NCBI GenBank assembly: GCA_934148015.1
Contig: CAKPCU010000006.1
Span: 1 to 61,357, forward strand
Direction of reading: 5' to 3'
Length of the DNA stretch: 61,357 bases
From: an uncultured Bacilli bacterium
GTDB taxonomy: Bacteria > Bacillota_I > Bacilli_A > RF39 > UBA660
In this document: in pieces, positions 1 through 8,021 of the stretch
Layout: each line of letters begins with the position of its first letter
How positions within the stretch are numbered: position 1 is the first letter of the stretch
Position numbers and translations under genes: made by a program
Notes under the pieces: generated by a model
Database searches by the model: none
Seen by the model: only the letters and a program-made list of their open reading frames with translations
Told to the model about the DNA's origin: nothing

Positions 1-938
1 ACTAAAACATTGCTTTTAAGCATTCTTTTCATATTAGAAGATAAAACTAATGTTATCATCATAGGAAGTCCCTCTGGCACCGATACTATTATTATAGTAA
101 CTCCCAAGGTAAGTGCATAAATTATGTAATCTGCCATTAATCTAAAATTAGATATCGTCTCTATTATAGAAGATAATGCAAAATTATTGTTTATTACTAT
201 TACTGAAAAAAGATATGATATAACAGCTAAAAAAGCACCAATATATCCAAACATACTAATTGTTTTGGCAAGTCTTCTTAGTCTTAACTTAAGAGGACTA
301 TCTCCTGTTTTTTCTTTAAGTTCATTTGCAATTTTTCCATAATATGTATTTTCTCCAACTAAACTAACTTTAAACAAAGCACTGCCATTATAAATAATAG
401 TTCCTTTATATAATTTGTTTTTTTCTGTTATTTTACCCCCTATACTCTTTTCTTTATGAACCTCTTTAGATTCTCCATTTATAGCAGATTCATTAACACT
501 TACATATCCATCTACTATATAACCATCTGCTGGAATTTTATCACCAGATTCTAATACTACTATATCATTTACAACTACCTCACTTGCATATATTTCACAT
601 ACATTACCATTTCTTTTAACCTTACATTTCAATTTTTGAGATTCTTCTTGCAACTTGTTAAATGCCTTTTCACTACCATATTCTGATACTGAAGATACAA
701 GTGACGCTAAAAAAATTGCTATTAAGATCCCTAGTGTTTCAAACCAATTAAAATCACTAAATAAAAAAACTATTTTAACAAAAAGTGCAATCAAAAGGAT
801 TTTTATTATAGGATCCCCTAAAGATTCTACTAAAAGTTTAATGAAACTATTTTTATTATCATTTGTTATCTCATTAGTACCATACTTTTTTCTTGATTCT
901 AAAACTTCTTTATCTGTAAGACCACTATAATTTTTCAT
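1..938 (-). CDS. P-type Ca2+-transporting ATPase, N-terminal part (3' end outside the window)
   Basis: About 312 codons of a cation-pumping P-type ATPase of the plasma membrane, read on the minus strand; the gene runs off the left edge. It starts at ATG 936-938 behind a strong AGGGAGG ribosome site. Visible parts are the N-terminal cytoplasmic segment, a first membrane pair at residues ~45-80, the actuator domain with SGDKIPADG (131-139) and a NGES loop (the TGES phosphatase loop of the family), a second membrane pair at ~230-300, and the ion-binding PEGLP motif near residue 290. PEGLP and a short N-terminus fit the Ca2+ (PMCA/SERCA-like) subfamily rather than heavy-metal pumps, which have CPC. 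The phosphorylated DKTGT loop would lie outside the window. Divergent from the next gene. Confidence 0.88.
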   Translation of the reverse strand, partial: MKNYSGLTDKEVLESRKKYGTNEITNDNKNSFIKLLVESLGDPIIKILLIALFVKIVFLFSDFNWFETLGILIAIFLASLVSSVSEYGSEKAFNKLQEESQKLKCKVKRNGNVCEIYASEVVVNDIVVLESGDKIPADGYIVDGYVSVNESAINGESKEVHKEKSIGGKITEKNKLYKGTIIYNGSALFKVSLVGENTYYGKIANELKEKTGDSPLKLRLRRLAKTISMFGYIGAFLAVISYLFSVIVINNNFALSSIIETISNFRLMADYIIYALTLGVTIIIVSVPEGLPMMITLVLSSNMKRMLKSNVL

Positions 939-1005
939 AATCCCTCCCTACTAAATGTTACTTTTAGATAAAGAAAATTATTATTATTTTTAAACGACAA
1001 ATCTA

Positions 1006-1033
1006 TTTACTTATTTTAAAAAAAGTGTATAAT
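1006..1033 (+). promoter_or_regulatory. Sigma-A promoter of the HExxH protein gene
   Basis: TTTACT at 1006-1011, a 16-bp spacer ending in TG, and a perfect TATAAT at 1028-1033 (extended -10). The start codon lies 33 bp downstream. Confidence 0.6.
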
Positions 1034-1066
1034 ACTGTTGTTAAAACAAAGAGGTGAAGTTTGCCT

Positions 1067-1774
1067 ATGAATAAATATAAAAAATTAGCAAAAGCTATAT
1101 TATCTATTGATGAACAAGAATCAAATCTTAAAATTTCCAAAAATAAACTGGAAGATAGTATTGCTATTTCAAATGAATTTTATGATGACTTTTTTTCAAA
1201 TTTACATGTTCCAAATATAGATTCTAAAGTTGCTATATATAGAAGAGGTTACCTAGAGGATTACAATGGAACTTGCACTGTTAACAGATATTTAGGAAAC
1301 AGAGCTATTGATTTTAAAATATTCATTCCAAAAGAAGAAGATATAAAAAATGCAGTTACTATTACTCATGAAAAAGCTCATATATATCATGCGTTAAATA
1401 ATAAGAAAATGTCTGAAGAGGTTCCATCTTTTATGGACATAATTCAAGCTATATATATTGATAGTAAATATTTTAACGGAATAAAAGATGATAATATTAA
1501 CTATAAAATAAAACAAGCAAAAAAATCTGCAAAAATATACTTAAATAAAAGTAAATTATTTTATAGTGATAAATCTTTAGAGTATCAAATAAATTACATG
1601 AAAGATTTTTTAAGAACTATTATTTTATTAGAAAATTATCTAAAAGATAAAGAAAAAGTAAAATCACTTATATATACGAATTTATTTGAAGATAGTAAAA
1701 ATCCTATTATTAAAGATGTTTATGTTGATGATGAAAATTATAAAAAGCAGTTAGAGTTTATAAAAAAAATATAA
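1067..1774 (+). CDS. Small HExxH-motif protein, possible zinc peptidase
   Basis: A soluble protein of about 235 residues without signal peptide or membrane segment. It carries ITHEKAHIYH in its middle, an HExxH zinc-peptidase signature, followed about 15 residues later by EEVPSF. That acidic residue could be the third metal ligand, as in M3-type (oligoendopeptidase-like) enzymes, though the protein is far shorter than that family (about 600 residues). I take ATG 1067 as start because GAGGTGAAG at 1051-1059 is well spaced for it; a TTG at 1061 is too close. It has its own promoter and is divergent from the ATPase. Function is inferred only from the motif. Confidence 0.6.
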   Translation: MNKYKKLAKAILSIDEQESNLKISKNKLEDSIAISNEFYDDFFSNLHVPNIDSKVAIYRRGYLEDYNGTCTVNRYLGNRAIDFKIFIPKEEDIKNAVTITHEKAHIYHALNNKKMSEEVPSFMDIIQAIYIDSKYFNGIKDDNINYKIKQAKKSAKIYLNKSKLFYSDKSLEYQINYMKDFLRTIILLENYLKDKEKVKSLIYTNLFEDSKNPIIKDVYVDDENYKKQLEFIKKI

Positions 1775-1850
1775 ACTCTTTTTTGTTACCTCTTATACTT
1801 TCTTAACATAAACTACTATAGAAATTATTTGTGAAAGTGGTGTTAAATTA

Positions 1851-2102
1851 ATGGAAATTACATTGGATAAATTACCTGTTGGAAAAATGGGTTTAATATC
1901 AAAATTAAATAATAATGATAATTTAAAGAGAAGATTATTAGACTTAGGATTTGTTAAGGGTGTTGAAATTAAAACCATGTATAAAAGTCCTTTCAATGAT
2001 CCTATATGTTATTTAATTAAGGGGAGTTTAATTGCTATTAGAAAAAAAGATGGTATGAATATTATTATCAATATAAAGGATGATTTAAATGGGATTAACT
2101 AA
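1851..2102 (+). CDS. feoA: FeoA ferrous iron transport accessory protein
   Basis: An 83-residue SH3-like FeoA protein (N-terminal MEITLDKLPVGKMG, then the typical LKRRLLDLGFVKGVEI). In the family it binds FeoB on the cytoplasmic side and supports Fe2+ uptake. The 3' end overlaps feoB by 14 bases, so the two are translationally coupled. No Fur box or other clear operator is visible in the 76 bp upstream. Length and motifs are normal. Confidence 0.93.
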   Translation: MEITLDKLPVGKMGLISKLNNNDNLKRRLLDLGFVKGVEIKTMYKSPFNDPICYLIKGSLIAIRKKDGMNIIINIKDDLNGIN

Positions 2103-4182
2103 AAGTTCTCTTAAAAATAACAAGTTAAAGAAAGAATATAAAGATTATAAAACAGTTGCATTAGTTGGAAATCCTAATGTTGGGAAATCTACTATATTTA
2201 ATGCTCTAACAAAACTAAAACAGCATACTGGAAATTGGACAGGTAAGACGGTAGAAAGTGCATTTGGAAAGTTTTCCTTTAATAATAAATCTTATACTTT
2301 AGTAGATTTACCTGGGACTTATTCTTTAATGCCATCATCAAAGGAAGAAGAAGTTACAAGAGATTTTATATGTTTTAATAAATATGATCTGATTTTAGTT
2401 GTTTTAGATGCAACCATATTAGAGCGAAATCTTAATTTAGCAACTCAAATAATAGAATGTAATTCTAGTAAAGTAATAGTTTGTATTAATTTAATAGATG
2501 AAGCTAATAAAAAAGGAATTAATATTAATGTTAAAAAATTAGAGGAAGAATTAAACGTACCTGTTATAACAACTTGTGCTACTGATAAAAAAAGTCTAAA
2601 TAAGCTATTAAAGTTAATAGATATACATAGCAATTTAGATAATAACTTAAAAGATAATATTTTAATTAAGTACCCTATAATTATAGAAGATTGTATAAAT
2701 AAATTAAAAATAATGCTGGATAACTATTCTAATAATAATAATAATAGATTTTTTGCAATAAAATTATTAGAAAATAACAGAAGTCTTAATGAAAAAATAT
2801 ATAAATACTTAAAAATAAATGATGATGTTAAGGAAAAATTCAACTATTCAATAAATGTTTGTAATGATTATATAAACAAACACATGGATAAATATATAAA
2901 TAAAATAATAGATACAATAAATTATAATAATAGTAGGATATGCAAATTATGTGTTGACAAAGGTAACGACAAAACACCAAAAATTGATAAAATACTAACA
3001 TCTAAATTGTTTGGTATACCCTTTATGATAATATTTTTAGGATTTATACTATGGCTTACAATATCAGCTTCTAATTATCCTTCGACATTACTGTCTAAAT
3101 TTTTATTTTATATAAATAGTAAAATCGATTGTTTTCTAATATCTGTAAAGATACCCTCTATAATAAGAAATATAATAGTTGATGGTATATTGAAAACATT
3201 ATTTTGGGTAGTATCCGTTATGTTACCTCCTATGGCAATATTCTTTCCATTATTTACTCTGTTAGAAGACTTGGGATTTTTACCTAGAATAACTTTTAAT
3301 CTAGACAAATTCTTTAATAAAGCTAAGTGTCATGGAAAACAAGTCCTTTCAATGTGTATGGGATTTGGTTGTAATTCTTGTGGTGTAATAGGTACTAGAA
3401 TAATAGATTCAAAAAAAGAAAGATTAATAGCAATACTAACAAATTCATTAGTTCCATGTAATGGAAGATTTCCAAGTCTTATATCAATTATTGTAATGTT
3501 CTTAGCAATAGGAAGTTATAGTAAAATAAAATCTAGTATGATTTTAACAGCGTTAATTATATTTTCCATCATAGTAACTTTAGTTATATCAAGCCTACTT
3601 TCTAAGATCATAAAAGGAGAAAATTCTTCATTTATTTTAGAAATGCCTTCATATAGAAAACCACAAATAAAGGAAGTAATTGTAAGGTCCATATTTGATA
3701 GAATAATTTTTGTATTAATAAGAGCTATTGTAATAGCAGCACCAGCTGGTTTAATTATTTGGATTCTTTCAAATACTTCAATTAATAATTGTAGTCTATT
3801 GTATTATATTTCGGATTTTTTAAATCCAATTGCAAATATATTTGGTATGGATGGAATAATTTTAATGGCATTTATACTAGGTTTTCCAGCCAACGAAATT
3901 GTAATTCCAATAATGCTAATGGGATATATGAATAAATCGGTTTTAATAGAATATAATAATCTTTATGAGCTTAAAATGTTACTTGTTAATAATGGATGGA
4001 CAATTAAAACTGCATTATCTACATTAATTTTTATGCTATTTCATTTTCCTTGTAGCACAACAATATTAACTATTAAAAAAGAAACTAAAAGTATTTTTTG
4101 GACATTTATGGCCTTTATAATACCAACATTTATTGGACTTACATTATGTTTTTTAATTAATTTGTTATTTAAATTATTCTAA
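2089..4182 (+). CDS. feoB: FeoB ferrous iron transporter
   Basis: A 697-residue membrane GTPase that imports Fe2+. The N-terminal G domain has GNPNVGKS (27-34) and DLPGTYSL (73-80), followed by a helical GDP-dissociation-inhibitor region. From about residue 300 it is membrane-embedded, with the two Gate domains; GFGCNSCGVIGTR is the first Gate cysteine motif. The C-terminus is hydrophobic and has no extra FeoC-like domain. Overlaps feoA by 14 bases and ends in a hairpin shared with the convergent helicase gene. This is the main Fe2+ importer expected in an anaerobe. Confidence 0.96.
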   Translation: MGLTKSSLKNNKLKKEYKDYKTVALVGNPNVGKSTIFNALTKLKQHTGNWTGKTVESAFGKFSFNNKSYTLVDLPGTYSLMPSSKEEEVTRDFICFNKYDLILVVLDATILERNLNLATQIIECNSSKVIVCINLIDEANKKGININVKKLEEELNVPVITTCATDKKSLNKLLKLIDIHSNLDNNLKDNILIKYPIIIEDCINKLKIMLDNYSNNNNNRFFAIKLLENNRSLNEKIYKYLKINDDVKEKFNYSINVCNDYINKHMDKYINKIIDTINYNNSRICKLCVDKGNDKTPKIDKILTSKLFGIPFMIIFLGFILWLTISASNYPSTLLSKFLFYINSKIDCFLISVKIPSIIRNIIVDGILKTLFWVVSVMLPPMAIFFPLFTLLEDLGFLPRITFNLDKFFNKAKCHGKQVLSMCMGFGCNSCGVIGTRIIDSKKERLIAILTNSLVPCNGRFPSLISIIVMFLAIGSYSKIKSSMILTALIIFSIIVTLVISSLLSKIIKGENSSFILEMPSYRKPQIKEVIVRSIFDRIIFVLIRAIVIAAPAGLIIWILSNTSINNCSLLYYISDFLNPIANIFGMDGIILMAFILGFPANEIVIPIMLMGYMNKSVLIEYNNLYELKMLLVNNGWTIKTALSTLIFMLFHFPCSTTILTIKKETKSIFWTFMAFIIPTFIGLTLCFLINLLFKLF

Positions 4183-4215
4183 TGAAATTATATTTAATCT
4201 ATAATTTCATTTTTT
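4182..4215. terminator. Terminator between feoB and the convergent helicase
   Basis: Perfect 11-bp inverted repeat, ATGAAATTATA (4182-4192) and TATAATTTCAT (4200-4210), 7-nt loop, then a T run to 4215 on the plus strand. It covers the last codons of the helicase gene. It is strongest for feoB; the minus side has only a weak T run. Confidence 0.75.
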
Positions 4216-5537
4216 ACTATAACATTACTATATTTTTTTATTTCTTTTATAAATATTGATTCATTATCTTTACACGTGAAAATATATATTTTTTTTATAC
4301 ATCTAGTTAGTGCAACATAAAAAAGTCTTCTTTCTTCTTCATATGGATAATATTCTCTATAATTATTAACATATCTTAATACTTCATGATCTACATATCT
4401 ATTAGGAAAACCATTAGCTTGTGCATTTACATTAATTAAAAAAACGTATTTTGCTTCAAGCCCCTTTGATTTATGAACACTCATTTTATTATATTTAATA
4501 TTTTTTATATTTAAGTTTTCTAAGTCTTTATTATTTCTAGATAAAATAAGTAAATCATCTATATCATCATGACTAATTATCTTATTTATTTCATAATTTA
4601 AATCATTATAATATACTATTTCAACAGGATTATGACATCTAATATTTGATATTAGGCTTTTTCTTATTTGATAAGGATTTTTCATAATAAATTTACCCGC
4701 AATTTCTATTAATTCTTTAGAGTTTCTATATGTTCTTCTTAATTTTATTACCTTTACTAAAGGAAAATATCTTCTAATATGAGTTATAACATTAATATTT
4801 GAACCAGTAAATCTATAAATCGACTGAAAATCATCCCCTACTAAAAAAAGATGGGCATTTGATAATTTAACTAATTTTTTTACTAGCATTAACTTAGAGT
4901 GAGAAATATCTTGATATTCATCAATTATAATATACTTATATGTTATTTTTGATATATCTAGTTTTTCTATAGCCAAATTTATCATATCATTAAAATCAAT
5001 TATATTTTCTTTATTTAAATATGTTTCATAACATATATAACACTTCATAATTTCTTTTAACAAATATTTTTCCTTATCTTTTGCTTTATTAATAAACGTA
5101 TAGAATCTATCTATATCATAATTGTTAGATTTAAATAAATTAATAAATGTTTTAATTAAATTTACCATATCTTCTTTGCTCATTTTATATAAACCAAGTA
5201 AAGTATTGTTAGAAAAAGAGTCAATTATTACATCTGTTAACATATCTTCTGTTAATACATCTTTTTGCATTCCTATTATTTTAAGTGCCAATTTATGAAA
5301 TGTTAATACTTCTATTTTATCGTCTGATAAATCTTTTTTTAATTTATTTACAGAGTCATTTGTAAAAGATATACAAACAATTTCTTCTTTTTTCACTCCT
5401 AAATTTTCTATCATATATCTTACTTTATTAACTATAGTGTAAGTCTTACCACATCCAGCTCCTGCTAACAAAAGAATTATTTTTCTTTTTGACTTAATAG
5501 CTTTTAATTGATATTTATCTAATTTTCTTTTGCACAT
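4194..5537 (-). CDS. Compact UvrD/Rep-type superfamily 1 helicase
   Basis: A 447-residue ATP-dependent DNA helicase of superfamily 1A. All motifs are visible: GAGCGKT (26-32), FTN (58-60), DEYQD (206-210), GDDFQSIYRF (234-243), RRTYRN (267-272), HKSKGLEAK (355-363) and the motif VI-like EERRLFYVALTR (401-412). UvrD, Rep and PcrA are about 650-720 residues, so the 1B and 2B inserts are strongly reduced here. It is probably an accessory DNA-repair helicase rather than the housekeeping pcrA. Start chosen at the ATG behind AGGTGAAAA. Convergent with feoB; upstream lies the 5.55-5.99 kb repeat locus, read the other way. Confidence 0.85.
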   Translation of the reverse strand: MCKRKLDKYQLKAIKSKRKIILLLAGAGCGKTYTIVNKVRYMIENLGVKKEEIVCISFTNDSVNKLKKDLSDDKIEVLTFHKLALKIIGMQKDVLTEDMLTDVIIDSFSNNTLLGLYKMSKEDMVNLIKTFINLFKSNNYDIDRFYTFINKAKDKEKYLLKEIMKCYICYETYLNKENIIDFNDMINLAIEKLDISKITYKYIIIDEYQDISHSKLMLVKKLVKLSNAHLFLVGDDFQSIYRFTGSNINVITHIRRYFPLVKVIKLRRTYRNSKELIEIAGKFIMKNPYQIRKSLISNIRCHNPVEIVYYNDLNYEINKIISHDDIDDLLILSRNNKDLENLNIKNIKYNKMSVHKSKGLEAKYVFLINVNAQANGFPNRYVDHEVLRYVNNYREYYPYEEERRLFYVALTRCIKKIYIFTCKDNESIFIKEIKKYSNVIVKNEIID

Positions 5538-5551
5538 TTTTCACCTATACT

Positions 5552-5685
5552 ATTGATAATTATTTTAAAATTTTATATAATGCAAATAGGAAAGGCAGCT
5601 AACTAGTTGTTTTCCACTGTTTTTTTGGAAAAACAAGGCTAGAATTAACTAACCTTGTTTATTTTTTTAATTATAAATTATATAT
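5552..5685 (+). repeat. Direct repeat A of the small RNA/peptide locus
   Basis: A 134-bp unit repeated almost exactly at 5858-5990, with only a handful of substitutions and single-base indels. Each copy holds a complete transcription unit: -35, -10, a U-rich hairpin and a terminator. No other copy is visible in the window. Confidence 0.93.
5588..5668 (+). ncRNA. Predicted small RNA 1 (about 80 nt)
   Basis: A perfect-spacing sigma-A promoter, TTGATA (5553-5558), 17 bp, TATAAT (5576-5581), puts the 5' end near 5588. The transcript ends at an intrinsic terminator: AAACAAGG (5631-5638) pairs with CCTTGTTT (5653-5660), extended by TAG/CTA, then seven Ts. An upstream hairpin pairs TTGTTTTCC (5607-5615) with GGAAAAACAA (5627-5636). 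That second arm overlaps the terminator arm, so the two folds exclude each other. There is no ORF of note. The 3' end lies opposite the end of the peptide mRNA, and the terminator works in both directions. Confidence 0.68.
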
Positions 5686-5750
5686 AATATAATAAATATT
5701 AAAATGATAATTAATTTAATGTTAAATTTTATTTCAAACTTAAATTTCAT
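5667..5750 (-). CDS. 27-residue hydrophobic peptide, candidate type I toxin
   Basis: The peptide has a charged, alternating start (MKFKFEIKFNIK), then about 12 uninterrupted aliphatic or aromatic residues, and ends in YN: one membrane-spanning segment. Type I toxins (Fst, TxpA and Ldr types) look like this, but I recognise no specific family. Start chosen at ATG 5748-5750, behind AGGGTGGTG at 8-nt spacing; the longer in-frame reading to 5855 has no ribosome site. The stop sits directly against the bidirectional terminator shared with small RNA 1. The Shine-Dalgarno can be hidden by an upstream CCACC. Function is inferred. Confidence 0.6.
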   Translation of the reverse strand: MKFKFEIKFNIKLIIILIFIILYIIYN

Positions 5751-5758
5751 AATTATCA

Positions 5759-5798
5759 CCACCCTTCTTATTCTAAATAGGTGGAAAACAATGGTTAG
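5759..5798 (-). promoter_or_regulatory. 5' UTR of the peptide mRNA: SD-hiding hairpin and small-RNA target
   Basis: On the minus strand CCACC (5780-5784) can pair with GGTGG of the Shine-Dalgarno (5759-5763). Just upstream, the mRNA segment CTAACCATTGTTTTCC (5783-5798) is complementary to GGAAAACAAGGCTAG of both small RNAs, with one bulged A and one C-A mismatch (small RNA 1 has one extra A). This copies the right arm of the small RNA terminator, so the RNAs could pair with the toxin leader in trans. Confidence 0.55.
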
Positions 5799-5836
5799 TT
5801 TTTTAGTGCCTCCCAATACTTTTATTTGACAAAACT

Positions 5837-5865
5837 TATATAAAACCCTCTCCATTTATTGATAA
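5837..5865 (-). promoter_or_regulatory. Candidate promoter of the peptide mRNA
   Basis: On the minus strand TTATCA (5860-5865), 17 bp, TATATA (5837-5842). Its -35 overlaps the plus-strand -35 of small RNA 2 (5859-5864), so the two divergent promoters share DNA and probably compete. Confidence 0.45.
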
Positions 5866-5990
5866 TTATTTAAAATTTTATATAATATAAATAGGAAAGA
5901 CAACTAACTAGTTGTTTTCCACTGTTATTTTTGGAAAACAAGGCTAGAATTAACTAACCTTGTTTATTTTTTTAATTATAAATTATATAT
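5858..5990 (+). repeat. Direct repeat B of the small RNA/peptide locus
   Basis: Second copy of the unit at 5552-5685, 133 bp. Differences from copy A are AATATAA for AATGCAA near the transcript start, AGACAACT for AGGCAGCT, and a changed hairpin loop that makes the first stem perfect. Confidence 0.93.
5893..5973 (+). ncRNA. Predicted small RNA 2 (about 80 nt)
   Basis: Promoter TTGATA (5859-5864), 16 bp, TATAAT (5881-5886), giving a 5' end near 5893. The terminator stem is AAACAAGG (5936-5943) with CCTTGTTT (5958-5965) and a T run to 5973. The first hairpin is a perfect 9-bp stem, TTGTTTTCC (5912-5920) with GGAAAACAA (5933-5941), again exclusive with the terminator stem. It points toward the 3' end of gltX but stops before it. 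A near-twin of small RNA 1, presumably a second antitoxin-like copy. Confidence 0.65.
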
Positions 5991-6025
5991 TAAAAAGGAA
6001 TTAGATATTTTTTTCTAATTCCTTT
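5988..6025 (-). terminator. gltX terminator
   Basis: AAAGGAATTAGA (5994-6005) pairs perfectly with TCTAATTCCTTT (6014-6025); on the minus strand the stem is followed by TTTTTAATA. The hairpin includes the stop codon and last codons of gltX. Confidence 0.75.
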
Positions 6026-7662
6026 ATTCTTTTAACTATTTTATCCTTACCAAATAATTTTATAATATCATATAAATTTGGTGTCATTTTTCTGGTTGTT
6101 AGAGCAACCCTAATTACCATTGATACATCACCCACATGACCTTTATAATTATCAGGATTTTCTTTATATTCTTTTACTTCTCTTGCATATCCTAAACTTT
6201 CAGATAAATCTTTTATTTTATTAAACCATGTCTCTTGATCATCAGATTCATTATAATATTTATTAATATATGTATTCATTATAGTTAATATTTCATCTCT
6301 ATCATTTATATTAGTAAACTCATAATCTTTTTCGTGATTATCAAACAATTCATCAAACATATACCAAACTAAGTCCTTTACCTCACTAAATGAAGCATAA
6401 TCTTTTCTTGGCTTTTTTTGATTTCTTTCTATATTTAAAAGACCTATTGTAAATTCTTTATTTTTTGTTATTATTTCATAAAATTCTTTATCATATTCTT
6501 TAGTATAACTTATAAGCATATCATAAAATTCTGTAGCTTTAATTCTTGCTAGATAGTTTTTAGAAATATTGTGTAATTTTTCAACATCAAATAAACCACC
6601 AGATTTACTTGTCTTTTTAAAATCATACTTAAAATCATCTATAGACTTATCTTTATTTGCATCCCACCATTGTTCAAAATTTGTATTAGCAAGTGTCATC
6701 AAATATAACTCAACAGCTTTAACAGGTATTCCTTTTTCTCTATAGTAACTCATTTGTGCTTCTGGATCTTTTCTTTTTGAAAGTTTTCTTTTAACACCAT
6801 TATCTTCTTTTAAAATAGGAGATATATGTGCATATTTTGGAGCATCAAAGCCAAATACTTCAAATAACTGAATATGAGTTGGAAGTGATGATAGCCATTC
6901 ATCTCCTCTTATTACGTGAGTAGTACGCATTAAATGATCATCAACTAAATGTGCAAAATGATAAGTTGGTAATCCGTCTTGTTTCATTATTACTATATCC
7001 ATATCATTTTCTGGAAAAGAAATCTTTCCTTTTATTAAATCATTTACAATTACCTTTTTATTAAAATCGCCAGGTGATTTCAATCTAAGTGTAAAAGCTT
7101 GACCATTTTTTATTTTTTCATATGCATCATTAACTGGAATTTTACGACACTTTGCATATCTTCCATAATAACCTATTCTATCTTTTCTCTTTTCTTGAGA
7201 AGAAGTCATCTCTTCTTTTTCTTCCTTAGTACAAAAGCATGGATAAGCAAGATCATTTTCTACTAAATACTTCATAAAAGCTTGATATATTTCTTTTCTA
7301 TCACTTTGAGTATATGGTCCATACTTTCCTATTTCTTTACCATTCGAGATAACACCTTCATCAGGAATAATATTAAAATACTTTAAATCAGTTGTAATAA
7401 CATCAACTGCATCACTAACTAATCTTTCTCTATCAGTATCTTCTATTCTTATATAAAACACACCATTTGTATCTTTAGCAGCCTTTTTCGAAATAAATGC
7501 TTGAAATAAAGTTCCCATATGAGTATAACCTGTAGGAGATGGAGCTGCACGAGTTACTATTGCATCATCTGGTAAATCCCTTTTAGGATACATCTTTTCA
7601 TAATCTTCTATAGTTTTTGTGATATTTGGAAATATTAGATTTGCTAAATCCTTATTTGTCAT
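6001..7662 (-). CDS. gltX: Glutamyl-tRNA synthetase
   Basis: A 553-residue class I synthetase that charges tRNA-Glu and, if non-discriminating, tRNA-Gln as well. RAAPSPTGYTHMG near residue 40 holds the HIGH-like signature, GDEWLSSLPTH lies in the middle, and KRKLSKRKDPE is the KMSKS equivalent. The C-terminal half is the helical anticodon-binding region; the protein is somewhat longer than the usual 470-500 residues. Two tRNA genes, Glu and Gln, lie immediately upstream on the same strand but are separated by a terminator. With no glutaminyl-tRNA synthetase in view, the Glu-tRNA(Gln)/GatCAB route is likely but not shown here. Confidence 0.94.
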   Translation of the reverse strand: MTNKDLANLIFPNITKTIEDYEKMYPKRDLPDDAIVTRAAPSPTGYTHMGTLFQAFISKKAAKDTNGVFYIRIEDTDRERLVSDAVDVITTDLKYFNIIPDEGVISNGKEIGKYGPYTQSDRKEIYQAFMKYLVENDLAYPCFCTKEEKEEMTSSQEKRKDRIGYYGRYAKCRKIPVNDAYEKIKNGQAFTLRLKSPGDFNKKVIVNDLIKGKISFPENDMDIVIMKQDGLPTYHFAHLVDDHLMRTTHVIRGDEWLSSLPTHIQLFEVFGFDAPKYAHISPILKEDNGVKRKLSKRKDPEAQMSYYREKGIPVKAVELYLMTLANTNFEQWWDANKDKSIDDFKYDFKKTSKSGGLFDVEKLHNISKNYLARIKATEFYDMLISYTKEYDKEFYEIITKNKEFTIGLLNIERNQKKPRKDYASFSEVKDLVWYMFDELFDNHEKDYEFTNINDRDEILTIMNTYINKYYNESDDQETWFNKIKDLSESLGYAREVKEYKENPDNYKGHVGDVSMVIRVALTTRKMTPNLYDIIKLFGKDKIVKRIKELEKNI

Positions 7663-7752
7663 AAAATCAGTCCTTTCTTAAGTAATTAAATTATATCAAA
7701 TTATAACATTAAAGTTAATAGTTAATAATTGATATTATATTATATAATATAT

Positions 7753-7780
7753 TAAATAAAAACTAACTAAAATAGTTAGT
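7753..7780 (-). terminator. Terminator after the tRNA pair
   Basis: ACTAACTA (7762-7769) and TAGTTAGT (7773-7780) form an 8-bp stem with a 3-nt loop; the minus strand continues with TTTTTATTTAAT. It separates the tRNA unit from gltX. Confidence 0.75.
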
Positions 7781-7791
7781 CGTTTTTCAAA

Positions 7792-7868
7792 TGGTGACTC
7801 GTACGAGATTTGAACTCGTGAATGTCGCCTTGAGAGGGCGATGTGTTAAACCCCTTCACCAACGAGCC
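7792..7868 (-). tRNA. tRNA-Glu (anticodon CUC)
   Basis: Full cloverleaf on the minus strand: acceptor GGCTCGT with ACGAGTC (one G-U pair), D arm, anticodon stem TCGCC/GGCGA with loop CTCTCAA, T arm ACGAG/CTCGT with loop TTCAAAT, and encoded CCA. C34 reads only GAG, so a second tRNA-Glu(UUC) should exist elsewhere. Confidence 0.93.
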
Positions 7869-7878
7869 ATATAAATAT

Positions 7879-7953
7879 TGGTTGCCCTGACTGGATTCGA
7901 ACCAGTGCATGTCTGATTCAGAGTCAGATGCCTTACCACTTGGCTACAGGGCA
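7879..7953 (-). tRNA. tRNA-Gln (anticodon CUG)
   Basis: Cloverleaf on the minus strand with acceptor TGCCCTG/CAGGGCA, anticodon stem TCTGA/TCAGA, loop CTCTGAA, T loop TTCGAAT, and encoded CCA. The anticodon CUG reads CAG only. It lies 10 bp before tRNA-Glu in the same transcript. Confidence 0.93.
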
Positions 7954-7965
7954 GTTATACCAATA

Positions 7966-7994
7966 ATTATATTACTTTTTATTACTTAAAGCAA
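7966..7994 (-). promoter_or_regulatory. Promoter of the tRNA-Gln/tRNA-Glu unit
   Basis: On the minus strand TTGCTT (7989-7994), 17 bp, TATAAT (7966-7971), ending 12 bp before the tRNA-Gln 5' end. Confidence 0.7.
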
Positions 7995-8021
7995 TCTTTT
8001 TATGTTAAAAAAGTATTTAAA

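Noticed and set aside
655..930. Plus-strand ORF of 91 residues near the left edge
   Set aside because: It lies wholly opposite the P-type ATPase, whose minus-strand frame shows clear family motifs.
5667..5855. Longer 62-residue version of the hydrophobic peptide starting at 5855
   Set aside because: No ribosome site before 5855, and the start lies upstream of the most likely transcript start; the internal ATG has a good SD.
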